Below are positions 47,348 to 60,521 of a DNA stretch of 64,000 bases, in pieces. Within the stretch, counting starts at the first letter, position 1. The number at the start of each line of letters is the position of its first letter. The position numbers and the translations under genes were made by a program. Under the pieces are notes generated by a model, which worked only from the letters and a program-made list of their open reading frames with translations, was not told where the DNA came from and made no database searches. This stretch comes from Atlantibacter hermannii (GTDB lineage: Bacteria > Pseudomonadota > Gammaproteobacteria > Enterobacterales > Enterobacteriaceae): positions 186,001 to 250,000 of the forward strand of contig NZ_JAAATR010000033.1 of assembly GCF_009907385.1 (NCBI RefSeq), read 5' to 3'.

Positions 47348-48745
47348 ATGGCAACGTATCGTAGTGAAAGTGATTCCATGGGCGCGATTGATGTGCCTGC
47401 CGATAAACTGTGGGGCGCGCAGACCCAGCGCTCGCTGGAACATTTTCGCATTTCAACGGAAAAAATGCCGACGGCGCTGATCCACGCGCTGGCACTCACC
47501 AAACGCGCGGCGGCCAAAGTGAATATGGATTTGCAGCTGTTGCCGCAAGAGCGGGGCGAGGCGATTATTTCGGCAGCGGATGAAGTGCTTAACGGCCAGC
47601 ATGCCGGCGAATTCCCGCTGGCAATCTGGCAAACCGGATCCGGCACCCAGACCAACATGAACATGAATGAAGTGCTGGCGAACCGGGCGAGCGAACTGCT
47701 GGGCGGCGAGCGTGGTATGGGGCGCAACGTTCACCCGAACGATGACGTGAATAAAAGCCAAAGCTCCAACGACGTGTTCCCCACGGCGATGCACGTGGCG
47801 GCGGTCATTGCCCTGCGCGAGCAGCTGATCCCGTCGCTCAACCAGCTCACCGCCACCCTGAAAGCCAAATCCAGCGCCTTCAGCGATATCGTCAAGATTG
47901 GCCGTACCCACCTGCAGGACGCCACGCCGCTGACCCTCGGGCAGGAAATTTCCGGCTGGGTGGCGATGCTGGAGCATAACCTGAGGCACATCGAACAGAG
48001 CCTGCCGCACGTGGCTGAACTGGCGCTGGGCGGTACGGCGGTGGGCACCGGGCTGAATACCCATCCGGAGTATGCTGAGCGGGTGGCTAACGAGCTGGCG
48101 GCAATCACCAACCAGCCGTTCGTCACCGCGCCGAATAAATTTGAGGCGCTGGCGACCTGCGACGCGCTGGTTCACGCCCACGGCGCGCTGAAAGGGCTGG
48201 CAGCTTCGCTGATGAAAATCGCCAACGATGTACGCTGGCTGGCCTCCGGCCCGCGCTGCGGCATCGGTGAAATCACTATTCCGGAAAACGAACCGGGCAG
48301 CTCGATCATGCCAGGCAAAGTTAACCCGACCCAGTGCGAAGCGTTGACCATGCTGTGCTGCCAGGTGATGGGCAACGATGTGGCTATCAACATGGGCGGC
48401 GCGATGGGCAACTTTGAGTTGAACGTGTTCCGCCCGATGGTTATCGACAACTTCCTCCAGTCGATTCGCCTGCTGGCAGACGGGATGGACAGCTTCGATC
48501 ACCATTGCGCTACCGGGATTGAACCGAACCGCGAGCGCATCGACCAGTTGCTCAACGATTCGCTGATGCTGGTAACGGCGCTCAATACCCATATCGGCTA
48601 CGACAAAGCGGCGGAAATCGCCAAAAAAGCCCACAAAGAGGGGCTGACGCTCAGGGCCTCCGCCCTGAAACTGGGCTACCTGACGGAGGCCGAATTCGAC
48701 GCCTGGGTGCGCCCGCAGGATATGGTCGGCAGCATGAAGCCTTAA
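47348..48745 (+). CDS. fumC: Fumarase class II (FumC)
   Basis: An oxidant-resistant, iron-free fumarate hydratase, the backup when superoxide or low iron disables FumA. It has 465 residues (467 in E. coli). The lyase superfamily signature [11 protein letters not shown] is near residue 317, and [13 protein letters not shown] near 98. In E. coli it has its own SoxRS-responsive promoter; the 115-bp gap past the fumA terminator has room for one. The stop overlaps the stop of converging tus by 4 bp. Confidence 0.97.
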   Translation: MATYRSESDSMGAIDVPADKLWGAQTQRSLEHFRISTEKMPTALIHALALTKRAAAKVNMDLQLLPQERGEAIISAADEVLNGQHAGEFPLAIWQTGSGTQTNMNMNEVLANRASELLGGERGMGRNVHPNDDVNKSQSSNDVFPTAMHVAAVIALREQLIPSLNQLTATLKAKSSAFSDIVKIGRTHLQDATPLTLGQEISGWVAMLEHNLRHIEQSLPHVAELALGGTAVGTGLNTHPEYAERVANELAAITNQPFVTAPNKFEALATCDALVHAHGALKGLAASLMKIANDVRWLASGPRCGIGEITIPENEPGSSIMPGKVNPTQCEALTMLCCQVMGNDVAINMGGAMGNFELNVFRPMVIDNFLQSIRLLADGMDSFDHHCATGIEPNRERIDQLLNDSLMLVTALNTHIGYDKAAEIAKKAHKEGLTLRASALKLGYLTEAEFDAWVRPQDMVGSMKP

Positions 48746-49668
48746 CGCGCAAGGTAAAGGTGCAGGCGGGGGATCAGCAGTTCCAGCGGCTCCGCCTGCG
48801 GCTTATGCCGGTGCTGAACGTGTTCGGCATCGTAGTTAAGCAGTTCGCCGATTTCCGGCACCGGCGTGCCGGGCTCATCGGAACACAGCACGATGAGCGG
48901 CGACGGGCAGGCGATTTGCACCTGCTTTTGCTGCGCCGCATACCACACGCGCGCCACCGGCTGCACCTTAACCGGGCGCTTGATTTTGAAGCGCGCGGCT
49001 TCCGGCAACGAGGCGATTGCGTGATACTCCTGTTCCACCTTTTCGCGCCACTGCTCCTTGCTCCACGGCGCCACCGCCCGGGGTGACTTCAGACTTTTCT
49101 CCAGCATCCCCAGCACCTCTTCGCGGGTGAAATTCTTGATGAAATGCTTATTGGCCCAGCCGAAGCGGAGGGTCGCCGGGTTTTCCAGCACCGTAATTTG
49201 CCGATAGGCGTTTAGCGTGATCAGGCCCGGCAGATAGTGATGCACCCACTCAAAGCGCTGCGCGGGCGTCAGGCCAGATTCCACCGCGACAATCTCCGAG
49301 AACTGGGTTTTGAGCTGGTTAATCGTCTGGATGGTCTCCAGCAGCTGCTGGCGCTGGGCGGTGCTCACCGCATAACAGATGGCGCCGGGCAGACGCAGGG
49401 CCGCTTTGCTGCTGCGGTTTTCCGACTGTTGCTGGATAAAAAGATGGGTAAAGTGACGCATCGTGGCGTCATGGGCTGCTTTACTCAGGAGCTGAGTCAC
49501 GCTGATTTTTTCCAGCGGATCGTGCTCTTTGCCTTTATCGACAGGCGGAAGGGCGAACACCCTGGCGCTGAGCCGGCGGCAGGGTTCGAGCATCTCTTTA
49601 AACCCGAGCAGCAGATGTTCCATCTCCTGAAAAGTAGACGTGAGGCGTTGGGCGAGATCGTAGCGCAT
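48742..49668 (-). CDS. tus: Replication terminus site-binding protein Tus
   Basis: Binds Ter sites and stops replication forks from one direction. It has 308 residues (309 in E. coli) with the family blocks [30 protein letters not shown] and [15 protein letters not shown], which includes the DNA-binding strands. The ATG at 49668 is preceded by AAAGGTG with 6-nt spacing; a GTG three codons upstream lies too close to that site. A Ter sequence covers the region directly upstream, as TerB does in E. coli, so Tus should repress its own gene. Confidence 0.96.
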   Translation of the reverse strand: MRYDLAQRLTSTFQEMEHLLLGFKEMLEPCRRLSARVFALPPVDKGKEHDPLEKISVTQLLSKAAHDATMRHFTHLFIQQQSENRSSKAALRLPGAICYAVSTAQRQQLLETIQTINQLKTQFSEIVAVESGLTPAQRFEWVHHYLPGLITLNAYRQITVLENPATLRFGWANKHFIKNFTREEVLGMLEKSLKSPRAVAPWSKEQWREKVEQEYHAIASLPEAARFKIKRPVKVQPVARVWYAAQQKQVQIACPSPLIVLCSDEPGTPVPEIGELLNYDAEHVQHRHKPQAEPLELLIPRLHLYLAR

Positions 49669-49676
49669 TGTGGGCA

Positions 49677-49699
49677 CCTTTAGTTACAACATACTATAT
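49677..49699 (-). other. Replication terminus (Ter) site, TerB-like
   Basis: On the minus strand the core AGTATGTTGTAACTAAA is identical to the E. coli Ter consensus core, including the conserved G/C pair at position 6. It lies 8 bp upstream of the tus start and overlaps the tus ribosome site. From its orientation, forks moving from high to low coordinates would be arrested. Confidence 0.94.
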
Positions 49700-49758
49700 A
49701 GATATAGCATGAGAACCTGCGTCTGACCACCGTGCTGTAAAGTCTGGCAAGGTAAAAT

Positions 49759-51033
49759 TCAGCGCTGGAGCGGCCAGCTAAATTCAAACCGAGCGCCGCC
49801 GAGCGGGCTGTGACGGGCCGCTACGCTGCCGCCCATCGCCGTCGCCACCGAGCTGACAATCGCCAGCCCCAGACCGCAGCCGCCGGTTGCGCGGTCGCGG
49901 CTCGGATCGAGGCGCACAAAAGGTTCAAAAACCCGCTGGCGTTCGCCGTCCGGAATGCCGGGTCCATCATCATCCACCGTCAACACGCCGGTAACGCCGT
50001 CGCTGGCGAACTGAATTTCAATACGCTGCTGGCAGTAGCGCAGCGCGTTGTTAACTAAGTTATCCAGCACCCGCGCCATCAGGCGTAGATCCAACAGGCT
50101 TTCACACGGCGTTGAGGGCAGCAGCGTCAGCGTTTTGGCCGGATGCAGCGCCTGGAGATCGCTGAGGTGATTTTCCAGCCAGCCTGCTAATTCCACCGGT
50201 TTCAGGTGCAGCTCGTGTTGGGGGCGGTCGAGGCGGGCGTAGGTCAGCAGTTCGTCAATCAACGCTTCCAGTTGGCCAATGTCGCGGTTCAGCGCAGCGT
50301 TTTCGGCCTCCGACAGGTTATCGCTCATCTCCAGCCGGTAGCGCAGCCGCACCAGCGGGGTGCGCAGTTCGTGAGCAATGCCGTCGATCAGCTGTTTTTT
50401 ACTGGCAATCAGGGTATTGATGTTATCCGCCATCTGATTAAAGGCCACGCCGAGCCGTTCAAAGCTTGAGGTATCGTCAAAATGGATACGCTCATCCAGA
50501 TGGCCTTCTCCAAACCGCTGCGCGGCGGATTCCAGCCGGAGCATCTCTTTCCAGTGCGGTCGCAGCCAGATAAATACCGGCACCGCCAGCGAGAAGGCAA
50601 TAAACACAATCAGCGCCACGTCGAGCAGGCGCATTTGATGCATAAAATAGAGATAAGGTACTGGCCCAACCGCCAGCACGTAGTGGCTGCGGGGGATGCG
50701 TTGAATAAAGGTGTATTCATCATCCAGCGCCACGATCTCGCCGCTGCGCAGGCGCTCGGCGGGCCGGGCGTCGAGATGAAAATGATTCAGAGGCTCAATC
50801 CGCAGATCGAACGACAGGTTAAAATCCAGCTGTTTAATGGTTTTATTCCAGTCTTTCGGCGGAATTTCGCGCAGCTCGCTGCGCATCAGGTACAGCGAGC
50901 TTTTCATTAAATCATCCAGCGACTGGCGCCCGGCACGTTCAGCGGTGAATTTATAAACCAGGCCGACCAGCATCGTCATCACCAGAAAACAGACGAACAG
51001 CAGCAAATAAAACTGAATAAAGAGTTTCTTCAT
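49759..51033 (-). CDS. rstB: Sensor histidine kinase RstB
   Basis: The kinase of the RstBA two-component system, 424 residues (433 in E. coli). It has membrane helices at about 8-28 and 136-158, a periplasmic sensor between them, a HAMP domain, the dimerisation box with phospho-accepting H221 (DGIAHELRTPLVRL), and an ATPase domain with DDGPGIPDG and GCGLGLAIVSS. It lies 15 bp downstream of rstA. Confidence 0.95.
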   Translation of the reverse strand: MKKLFIQFYLLLFVCFLVMTMLVGLVYKFTAERAGRQSLDDLMKSSLYLMRSELREIPPKDWNKTIKQLDFNLSFDLRIEPLNHFHLDARPAERLRSGEIVALDDEYTFIQRIPRSHYVLAVGPVPYLYFMHQMRLLDVALIVFIAFSLAVPVFIWLRPHWKEMLRLESAAQRFGEGHLDERIHFDDTSSFERLGVAFNQMADNINTLIASKKQLIDGIAHELRTPLVRLRYRLEMSDNLSEAENAALNRDIGQLEALIDELLTYARLDRPQHELHLKPVELAGWLENHLSDLQALHPAKTLTLLPSTPCESLLDLRLMARVLDNLVNNALRYCQQRIEIQFASDGVTGVLTVDDDGPGIPDGERQRVFEPFVRLDPSRDRATGGCGLGLAIVSSVATAMGGSVAARHSPLGGARFEFSWPLQR

Positions 51034-51048
51034 ACGGCCACTATTCGT

Positions 51049-51771
51049 TTAATCCGCTGTTTCCCAGGCATGAGGGGCAAAGAGATAGCCCTTATTGCGC
51101 ACGGTCTTGATACGGTAGGGTTCGGTCGCGCTGTCGTTGAGCTTCTTTCTTAGCCGTGAGATAGCCACATCCACGCTGCGATCCAGCCCGTCATAGCTCA
51201 CGCCGCGCAAATTTTTGAGCAGCGCGTCGCGGTCCATAATATTGCCGGCATGGGTCGCCAGCTCCCAGAGCAGGTCGAAATCGGCGGTGGAGAGCACCAC
51301 ATTCCGCTCGCCCAGCCGCACCTGGCGGTTGAGGGGATCGATGCACAGCGTGCCGAAGTGCAATGCTTTATGCGGTGAACGCGACGGGGTGGGTTCAGGG
51401 GATGCGGTGCTCAGGCGCTGGCGTAAGTGCAAACGCAGGCGGGCAAGCAGTACCGCAGGCGGGGTGGTTTTAAGGATGTAATCGTTGGCGCCCATTTCCA
51501 GCGCCAGGATGTGGTTCATATCGCTGTCCAGCGAGGTGAGCAGCACGATCGGCCCCGGCCATAGCGGGCGCAGGTCGCGGCACAGACTCATGCCGTCTTT
51601 TCCCGGTAGCATAATATCCAGCAGTACCAGATCCGGCTGCTGCGCCAGAATCACGTCGATGGCCCGATCGCCGCGCGTCTCCAGCATCACCTCGATATCA
51701 TGCTTGCCAAGGTAGGCTGCAATCAGCGAGCCTACCTCAGGATCGTCTTCCACAAATACAATTTTGCTCAT
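51049..51771 (-). CDS. rstA: Response regulator RstA (OmpR family)
   Basis: A receiver domain (phosphorylated D52 in LLDIMLPGKDG) followed by an OmpR-type winged helix; 240 residues from the ATG at 51771 (239 in E. coli). A TTG in frame at 51792 would add seven residues and is less plausible. In E. coli, PhoP activates rstA and RstA then affects acid, curli and iron-uptake genes. A weak PhoP-like repeat lies at 51829-51845. Forms an operon with rstB. Confidence 0.95.
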   Translation of the reverse strand: MSKIVFVEDDPEVGSLIAAYLGKHDIEVMLETRGDRAIDVILAQQPDLVLLDIMLPGKDGMSLCRDLRPLWPGPIVLLTSLDSDMNHILALEMGANDYILKTTPPAVLLARLRLHLRQRLSTASPEPTPSRSPHKALHFGTLCIDPLNRQVRLGERNVVLSTADFDLLWELATHAGNIMDRDALLKNLRGVSYDGLDRSVDVAISRLRKKLNDSATEPYRIKTVRNKGYLFAPHAWETAD

Positions 51772-51828
51772 AGACCGGCGCTTATCGACCAAAAAAAACA
51801 GGTTACACCTTCATCGCGCCGGGTTCCA

Positions 51829-51845
51829 TTAACGCCGGGTAAACC
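51829..51845 (-). promoter_or_regulatory. Weak PhoP-box-like repeat upstream of rstA
   Basis: GGTTTA-CCCGG-CGTTAA on the minus strand: one perfect and one imperfect PhoP half-site at 5-bp spacing, 58 bp upstream of rstA. No convincing -10 follows at 12 bp. The known PhoP control of E. coli rstA is the main support. Confidence 0.35.
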
Positions 51846-51846
51846 A

Positions 51847-52569
51847 CTAGCGAAGATGGCGTCCGCCGTCCACCGGAAAACTGCGTCCTGTCACGTAACA
51901 GCTGGTCAGCAGATATTCCACCAGGTCGATAACTTCTTTCTCCCCCGGTTCAGTTTTCATCAGCGATTTATTCAGCGCGCGTTGCCGGTAGGCGGCGTCA
52001 TCCAGCTCGTTAAATAAGATCAGCGACGGGGCAATGGCGTTCACTTTGACTTCCGGAGCAAGCTTACGGGCAAAAGAGCGCGTCATATTATCCAGCGCCG
52101 CCTTACTGGCTGCATAGGCGATATGTTTTTCGCTGCCGCGCTCCACCACGTAATCGGTAAAGTGAATGATATCGCTGGCCGCATGGCCGTGACCGCGCAG
52201 CAGTGGCTCAAGGGAAAGGTTGATTAAATAGGGCGCGTGGACATGCACCTGCATCATTTCGGTGATCACATCTCCGGAAATCGGCCCGGCCTTTTCCGTT
52301 TGCCAGGCGCTGGCGTTATGAATAATGGCGCGCAGGCACGGCGTCAGTTTCTTAACCTGTTCCGCGAAAGCCAGGATGCCTTCATCGGTGGAAAAATCAG
52401 CCTTGATACACTGCGCGCCCATCTCCGTCAGCACGTCGATGGCAGGGTAATGGGCGCGATAGCTCACGATAACCGGGTGCTTTTCAGCCAGAAAATGGTG
52501 GGCGAGGGCCAGCCCGATACGGCGGCCGCCCCCGGTAATCAAAATTGGTCGGTGTGGTGTATTCCCCAT
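51847..52569 (-). CDS. folM: Dihydromonapterin reductase FolM
   Basis: An NADPH-dependent short-chain reductase that makes tetrahydromonapterin and has weak dihydrofolate reductase activity. It has 240 residues, as in E. coli. The cofactor motif TGGGRRIGLA is at 12-21, with the catalytic YAASK near 151 and FPVDGGRHLR at the end. It lies 75 bp upstream of rstA in the same direction; E. coli K-12 carries ydgC in this gap, which is absent here. Confidence 0.94.
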   Translation of the reverse strand: MGNTPHRPILITGGGRRIGLALAHHFLAEKHPVIVSYRAHYPAIDVLTEMGAQCIKADFSTDEGILAFAEQVKKLTPCLRAIIHNASAWQTEKAGPISGDVITEMMQVHVHAPYLINLSLEPLLRGHGHAASDIIHFTDYVVERGSEKHIAYAASKAALDNMTRSFARKLAPEVKVNAIAPSLILFNELDDAAYRQRALNKSLMKTEPGEKEVIDLVEYLLTSCYVTGRSFPVDGGRHLR

Positions 52570-52610
52570 AACGTAACCCTCGTCAGTAGATCATGACGAA
52601 GATGGGGCGT

Positions 52611-53993
52611 TTACCCCATCAGCATCCATGTGGCTGGCAAAGCGGCAACCAGTAATAAGCCTATCAGCAATTTTTCAGTTTGCTTAAGCACGATATTGTT
52701 ATCGTGCGTGCGGCGGGCATACAGAAACACCAGCAAACCCGGTGCATACAGCACCACGGAAAGCAGCAGGTGCATCGGGCCAGACGCATACAGCAACCAT
52801 AACCCATAAATACAGGCACCGACACCTACGGCGGTGTGAAGCGGCCGGGTGGCGACTTTGAGCAGGTAAGCGCCGACCAGGAAGTAGGGCACCAGAATCA
52901 TCTCAGAAGCGATGGTCAACAGGGTGTTGTAATCCGAACCGGTGGCCCAGATCAGCACCAGGCACAGCTGAATGCTGATATTGGTCAGCCACAGCGACGC
53001 CGACGGCGCGCCGTTTTGATTCTGGCGTGAGAAAATGCGCGGGAAGGCTTTATGGGTCGCGGCCAACAGCGGCACCTCGGCGGCCATGATGGTCCAGCTC
53101 AAATACGCCCCGCATACAGAAACAATTAGCCCGGCGGCGATAATTACTTCGCCCCACGGCCCCATCATTTCCACCATCAGCCCCGCCATTGAAGGGTTAC
53201 GCATCTGCGCCAGCTCCGGACGGGCGATCACCCCCAGCGACAGCAGCGTCACCAGCAGATACACCGCCAGCGCGGCAAATACCGCCAGCAGCGTAGCGCG
53301 GCCCACGTCACGTTTGTTGCGGGCGCGCGCGGATACCACTACCGCACCCTCCACACCAATAAACACCCACAGGGTGATCAGCATGGTATTTTTCACCTGT
53401 TCCCACACCGGGACGCCTAACGCCACGCCGGTAAAGTCGAGGCTAAAGGTCGGCAACCGGAAGGCGATAATCGCCAGGACAATAAACAGCCCCAGCGGTA
53501 ACAGCTTCGCCAGGGTGGCGGCCAGGTTAATGCTGGCGGCAGTCTGGACGCCGCGCAGCACCAGCCAGTGGACAACCCACAGTAATACCGACGCGCCGAC
53601 GATGGATTGCCAGGTATTCCCATCGCCGAACAGCCGCAGCTCTGGGGTATCGGTAAAGAAACTGAGTGCCGAAAACACGATGACCAGATAGGAAACGTTG
53701 GCGATCACCGCACACAGCCAGTAACCCCATGCCGAGCAAAAACCGATTAACTCGCCAAAACCTTCACGGGCGTAGGTGAAAATCCCGCCGTCGAGATCGG
53801 GACGGATACGGGTAAGCAACAGCATCGCCATCGCCAGCATCAGGATCCCGACGCCAGTAATCGCCCAGCCAATCAACAGCGCAGCGGGGCTGGCGACCTG
53901 CGCCATATTCTGCGGCAAACTGAAAACGCCCGCGCCCAGCATCGAGCTTAAAACCAGCGCGGTTAATGCGGTAAGGCCCAGTTTTTTATCCAT
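52611..53993 (-). CDS. ydgI: Arginine/ornithine antiporter family permease YdgI (ArcD)
   Basis: An APC-superfamily amino acid antiporter with about 12-13 membrane segments, 460 residues as in E. coli YdgI. Key regions are SSMLGAGVFSLPQNMA in segment 1 and YWLCAVIANVSYLVI in the middle. The ATG at 53993 has AGGATTCCT upstream; an in-frame start 21 codons earlier adds unrelated residues. The E. coli gene is annotated arcD by homology, but no arginine deiminase genes are adjacent, so the substrate is inferred. Confidence 0.92.
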   Translation of the reverse strand: MDKKLGLTALTALVLSSMLGAGVFSLPQNMAQVASPAALLIGWAITGVGILMLAMAMLLLTRIRPDLDGGIFTYAREGFGELIGFCSAWGYWLCAVIANVSYLVIVFSALSFFTDTPELRLFGDGNTWQSIVGASVLLWVVHWLVLRGVQTAASINLAATLAKLLPLGLFIVLAIIAFRLPTFSLDFTGVALGVPVWEQVKNTMLITLWVFIGVEGAVVVSARARNKRDVGRATLLAVFAALAVYLLVTLLSLGVIARPELAQMRNPSMAGLMVEMMGPWGEVIIAAGLIVSVCGAYLSWTIMAAEVPLLAATHKAFPRIFSRQNQNGAPSASLWLTNISIQLCLVLIWATGSDYNTLLTIASEMILVPYFLVGAYLLKVATRPLHTAVGVGACIYGLWLLYASGPMHLLLSVVLYAPGLLVFLYARRTHDNNIVLKQTEKLLIGLLLVAALPATWMLMG

Positions 53994-54139
53994 AGGAATC
54001 CTGTTTGAAAAATAAGGCTGATCCAGAATAATTATACCGCCCGGGCGCATAACCATGGAGGATCGCTCTGAGGCGCGCGATTCTACGGAGTGCGAAGTCA
54101 GCTTTCAATGATGTATCACATAAAAACTTACGCACATGA

Positions 54140-54164
54140 AAAAAGGCAGCCATGGGCTGCCTTT
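54140..54164 (-). terminator. Terminator of ydgH
   Basis: A stem AAAGGCAGCC/GGCTGCCTTT with a tiny loop and a TTTTTT tract on the minus strand, 20 bp past the ydgH stop. Confidence 0.82.
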
Positions 54165-54183
54165 AAAAGCGTAGTCGGGACGC

Positions 54184-55128
54184 TTATTTAAAGAGGTCGG
54201 CGCTGATAGTAATGTTGCCGCCGCGCTCCTGCCACTGACGCGTAATATGGTAATACTTCGCGCCTTTTTTGGCGGCGCGTTTCGCCACCTGGTAGGAGAT
54301 TTCGGTCATGTTGCCGTAGTTGCCGGTGAATTTCACGCTATCGAACGGCACCATTTGCGCTGCGGTGATTTTGTTCACTTCTTCGATTTTAGTGCCGTCC
54401 GGCAGCGTGACAGTGTAACGACCGCCTTTAGACGACTGGGTTTCAAAGAAGCGGCCGACATCGCTGCTTGGCGAAGCGGTGGTCGCCACGCCCGGGATTT
54501 CAACCTGTTTAGCCGCTTCACCGCCCGCAGCAATGGCTGCGCGTCCGGCATCGGAATCCGCAGGGATGGCATCCGGGCTTTGCAGTACGCGTTTTTTGGC
54601 ATCTGCTTTATAGATAAAAGCGGTAATACGCTGGTTGCCGCCCTGGTTGGCATCGACCTGACGAACGATATAGAACGACGCGGCGTCTTTGGCTTTCGCT
54701 GCTTTGGCGATGGCTTCATTGACTTCCGGCTGGCTACGGTAGAAGCCCTGAACGGTCACGGTGTCGAAAGGTTCCAGAGCAATCGCCTGATCTTTCGGCA
54801 GCTCCATGACGCCCGCGATCACACGGTTTTTAACGGCTTCTGCTGTTGGTGCATTTTCATGATAAACGTCTGCAATGACGCGCCAGTTGCCGCTGTTGCC
54901 AGTGTCATTCGTATCAACGATATAAAAGGAGGCGGCGCCAACGCTATCGGCTTTACGCGAGATGGCTGTCGCCGCTTCGTTGATTGCGTTAAACCTTCCC
55001 GTGATGGTGATACGGTCAAAGGGTTTCAGCGCGGCTGCCTGCTCTGGCGTTAATTCGGTGGCAGCCTGTGCGGATAACGCGCAGAGCGACAACACAGCAG
55101 ACACCAGAAGGGAATTCTTGAGCTTCAT
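54184..55128 (-). CDS. ydgH: DUF1471 (YhcN-like) periplasmic protein YdgH
   Basis: A secreted protein of 314 residues, as in E. coli YdgH, with a signal peptide of about 22 residues ending SAQA. Three DUF1471-type modules follow, each with a pattern like LxPFDxxTVxGxF ... AxxKGAxxFYI (around 35-100, 110-175 and 240-314). E. coli YdgH has been linked to envelope stress and outer-membrane phenotypes; the mechanism is unknown. The second of two close ATGs is used, having GGA at better spacing. Confidence 0.93.
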   Translation of the reverse strand: MKLKNSLLVSAVLSLCALSAQAATELTPEQAAALKPFDRITITGRFNAINEAATAISRKADSVGAASFYIVDTNDTGNSGNWRVIADVYHENAPTAEAVKNRVIAGVMELPKDQAIALEPFDTVTVQGFYRSQPEVNEAIAKAAKAKDAASFYIVRQVDANQGGNQRITAFIYKADAKKRVLQSPDAIPADSDAGRAAIAAGGEAAKQVEIPGVATTASPSSDVGRFFETQSSKGGRYTVTLPDGTKIEEVNKITAAQMVPFDSVKFTGNYGNMTEISYQVAKRAAKKGAKYYHITRQWQERGGNITISADLFK

Positions 55129-57179
<2,051 letters not shown>

Positions 57180-57186
57180 GGGGTAA

Positions 57187-58578
<1,392 letters not shown>

Positions 58579-58596
58579 TGGTTCGCGCAATGCCTG

Positions 58597-58620
58597 ACCG
58601 CTCTTCGGAGCGGTTTTTTT
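58597..58620 (+). terminator. Terminator of pntAB
   Basis: A 7-bp stem ACCGCTC/GAGCGGT with a TTCG loop and seven T, 18 bp past the pntB stop. Confidence 0.9.
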
Positions 58621-58823
58621 ATATCTTTTTTCAATGGGTTTAATAAATACATTCTTTCTGAGCGGCTAACAGGGACCTTTACCGAAAATACCCGTCGTGA
58701 TGTCCACTTTCACACATCCCAATTTTCAGTGTTAACAATTTCTGTGATGCAGGCTGCATTGACAGAAATAAGCCTCAGGAGTAGATTTCTTTTTCGTGGG
58801 ACCGCTACCATGGAAAATCAGCA

Positions 58824-60503
58824 ATGGACAAAATAATTCAGATAGTCGAACGCATTTATCCGGATTCCTTTAATCAGGCGTTACGCGATAAATTAACGGC
58901 GCAGGTTCTCAATGGATGCCAGAGAATTAAAAGCGCCCGTAAGCAGGGATGGGATGAATCAGATGTGGTCCTTATTACTTATGCCGATCAATTCTCTGCA
59001 CCAAATGAAAAAACGTTAACAACATTCAGCCGATTTTATAATGATTATCTCGCCAGCGCTTTTCCCCTGGTGCATTTCTTGCCGTTTTATCCCTGGACGT
59101 CCGATGATGGATTTTCCGTAAAAGATTATCACCAGGTGTCTCCTGACTATGGCGACTGGCACGATATCGATGCCCTTAAAAAATCCACGCGCCTGATGTT
59201 TGATTTTGTTTGCAATCATATGTCAGCCGAAAGCGAATGGTTTAAAGGCTATCTTAATCACAGCCCTGAATATCAGGATTTCTTTATTGCTATCGACCCC
59301 GGCGTGGATTTATCCGCCGTCACACGTCCCCGGGCATTGCCGCTGTTAACGCCGTTCACCTTTGCGAGTGGCGAAACAAAATATGTCTGGACAACCTTCA
59401 GCGCAGACCAGGTTGACCTCAATTTCGCCAACCCTAACGTCATGCTGGCGATGGTGGACGTGCTGATCCACTACCTGGAGCAGGGAGCCGATTATATTCG
59501 CCTGGACGCCGTGGGCTTTATGTGGAAAACCCCCGGTACGTCCTGTATCCATCTGGAAAACACCCACCTGCTGGTGAAGCTATTCCGCGCCGTTGCCGAT
59601 AAGGTCGCGCCGGGTACGGTAATTGTGACTGAAACTAACGTGCCCCATAAAGACAACGTCTCTTACCTGGGCAACGGCGGCGATGAAGCGCATATGGTTT
59701 ACCAGTTCCCGCTGCCGCCGCTGGTGCTGCATGCCATTCGTACCCAGTCGGTGAGCACGCTGAAAAACTGGGCCAGCGTGCTGCCGCCAACAGGCGACGG
59801 GCGGACCACCTGGTTTAACTTTCTCGCTTCGCATGACGGCATTGGTTTGAATCCGCTGCGCGGGATTATTGGCGAACAGGAAATTTTAGATTTAGTGGCA
59901 ATGCTGGAAACGGATGGCGCGAAGGTCAACTGGAAAAATAACCCCGACGGCACCCGTAGCCCTTATGAATTAAACGTAACCTATATGGACGCCCTGACGC
60001 CGCCGGACTGCGATGACAATGAACGGCTGGCGCGTTTTGTGCTGGCGCATGCCTTGTTATTAACCTTCCCTGGCGTTCCGGCAATTTATATTCAAAGCGT
60101 GCTGGGGTCGCGTAATGATTATCAGGGTGTGGCGCGCCTGGGCTATAACCGGGCAATTAATCGTCAAAAATACCGCGAGTCGGAAATCGAACAGTTAATT
60201 TCGCAACCTGAAAATTTACGCGCGCGCACGCTGGAAGCATTGACGCATCTTATTGCGGTTCGTAAGCGTCATACCGCCTTTCACCCCGACAGCGAATTCA
60301 GTATTAATGAAAAATCTCACGGCGTGCTGGAAATTATTCGAGGCAACGCGCAAGAAGGAAAAATCACCGCGCTATTTAATTTCACCGATCGGCCTCAGTC
60401 ATTATCCTTAGGGAAGGGGCAATATAATGAATTAATCCGCGGGGAATTTATTAATGGTAACGCAATAACGTTAGGTCCCTGGCAATCCCTGTGGCTTAGC
60501 TAA
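58824..60503 (+). CDS. ycjM: GH13 glucosylglycerate/sucrose-phosphorylase-like enzyme YcjM
   Basis: A glycoside phosphorylase of GH13 subfamily 18, 559 residues, the same length as E. coli YcjM, which phosphorolyses 2-O-alpha-glucosylglycerate. The catalytic nucleophile is D228 (RLDAVGFMW), the acid/base E270 (VTETNVPH) and the transition-state aspartate D338 (LASHDGIGL). FDFVCNHMSAESEWF is the family region I. The ATG at 58824 has AGCA before it, a weak ribosome site. First gene of a five-gene run with an ABC transporter, so the sugar is probably imported. Some parts are more A+T-rich than the flanking pnt genes. Confidence 0.92.
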   Translation: MDKIIQIVERIYPDSFNQALRDKLTAQVLNGCQRIKSARKQGWDESDVVLITYADQFSAPNEKTLTTFSRFYNDYLASAFPLVHFLPFYPWTSDDGFSVKDYHQVSPDYGDWHDIDALKKSTRLMFDFVCNHMSAESEWFKGYLNHSPEYQDFFIAIDPGVDLSAVTRPRALPLLTPFTFASGETKYVWTTFSADQVDLNFANPNVMLAMVDVLIHYLEQGADYIRLDAVGFMWKTPGTSCIHLENTHLLVKLFRAVADKVAPGTVIVTETNVPHKDNVSYLGNGGDEAHMVYQFPLPPLVLHAIRTQSVSTLKNWASVLPPTGDGRTTWFNFLASHDGIGLNPLRGIIGEQEILDLVAMLETDGAKVNWKNNPDGTRSPYELNVTYMDALTPPDCDDNERLARFVLAHALLLTFPGVPAIYIQSVLGSRNDYQGVARLGYNRAINRQKYRESEIEQLISQPENLRARTLEALTHLIAVRKRHTAFHPDSEFSINEKSHGVLEIIRGNAQEGKITALFNFTDRPQSLSLGKGQYNELIRGEFINGNAITLGPWQSLWLS

Positions 60504-60521
60504 TACAAAAAGGAAATGACC

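Noticed and set aside
47453..48634. Open frame of 393 codons on the minus strand across fumC
   Set aside because: Antisense shadow with atypical composition and no ribosome site; fumC is full length and conserved.
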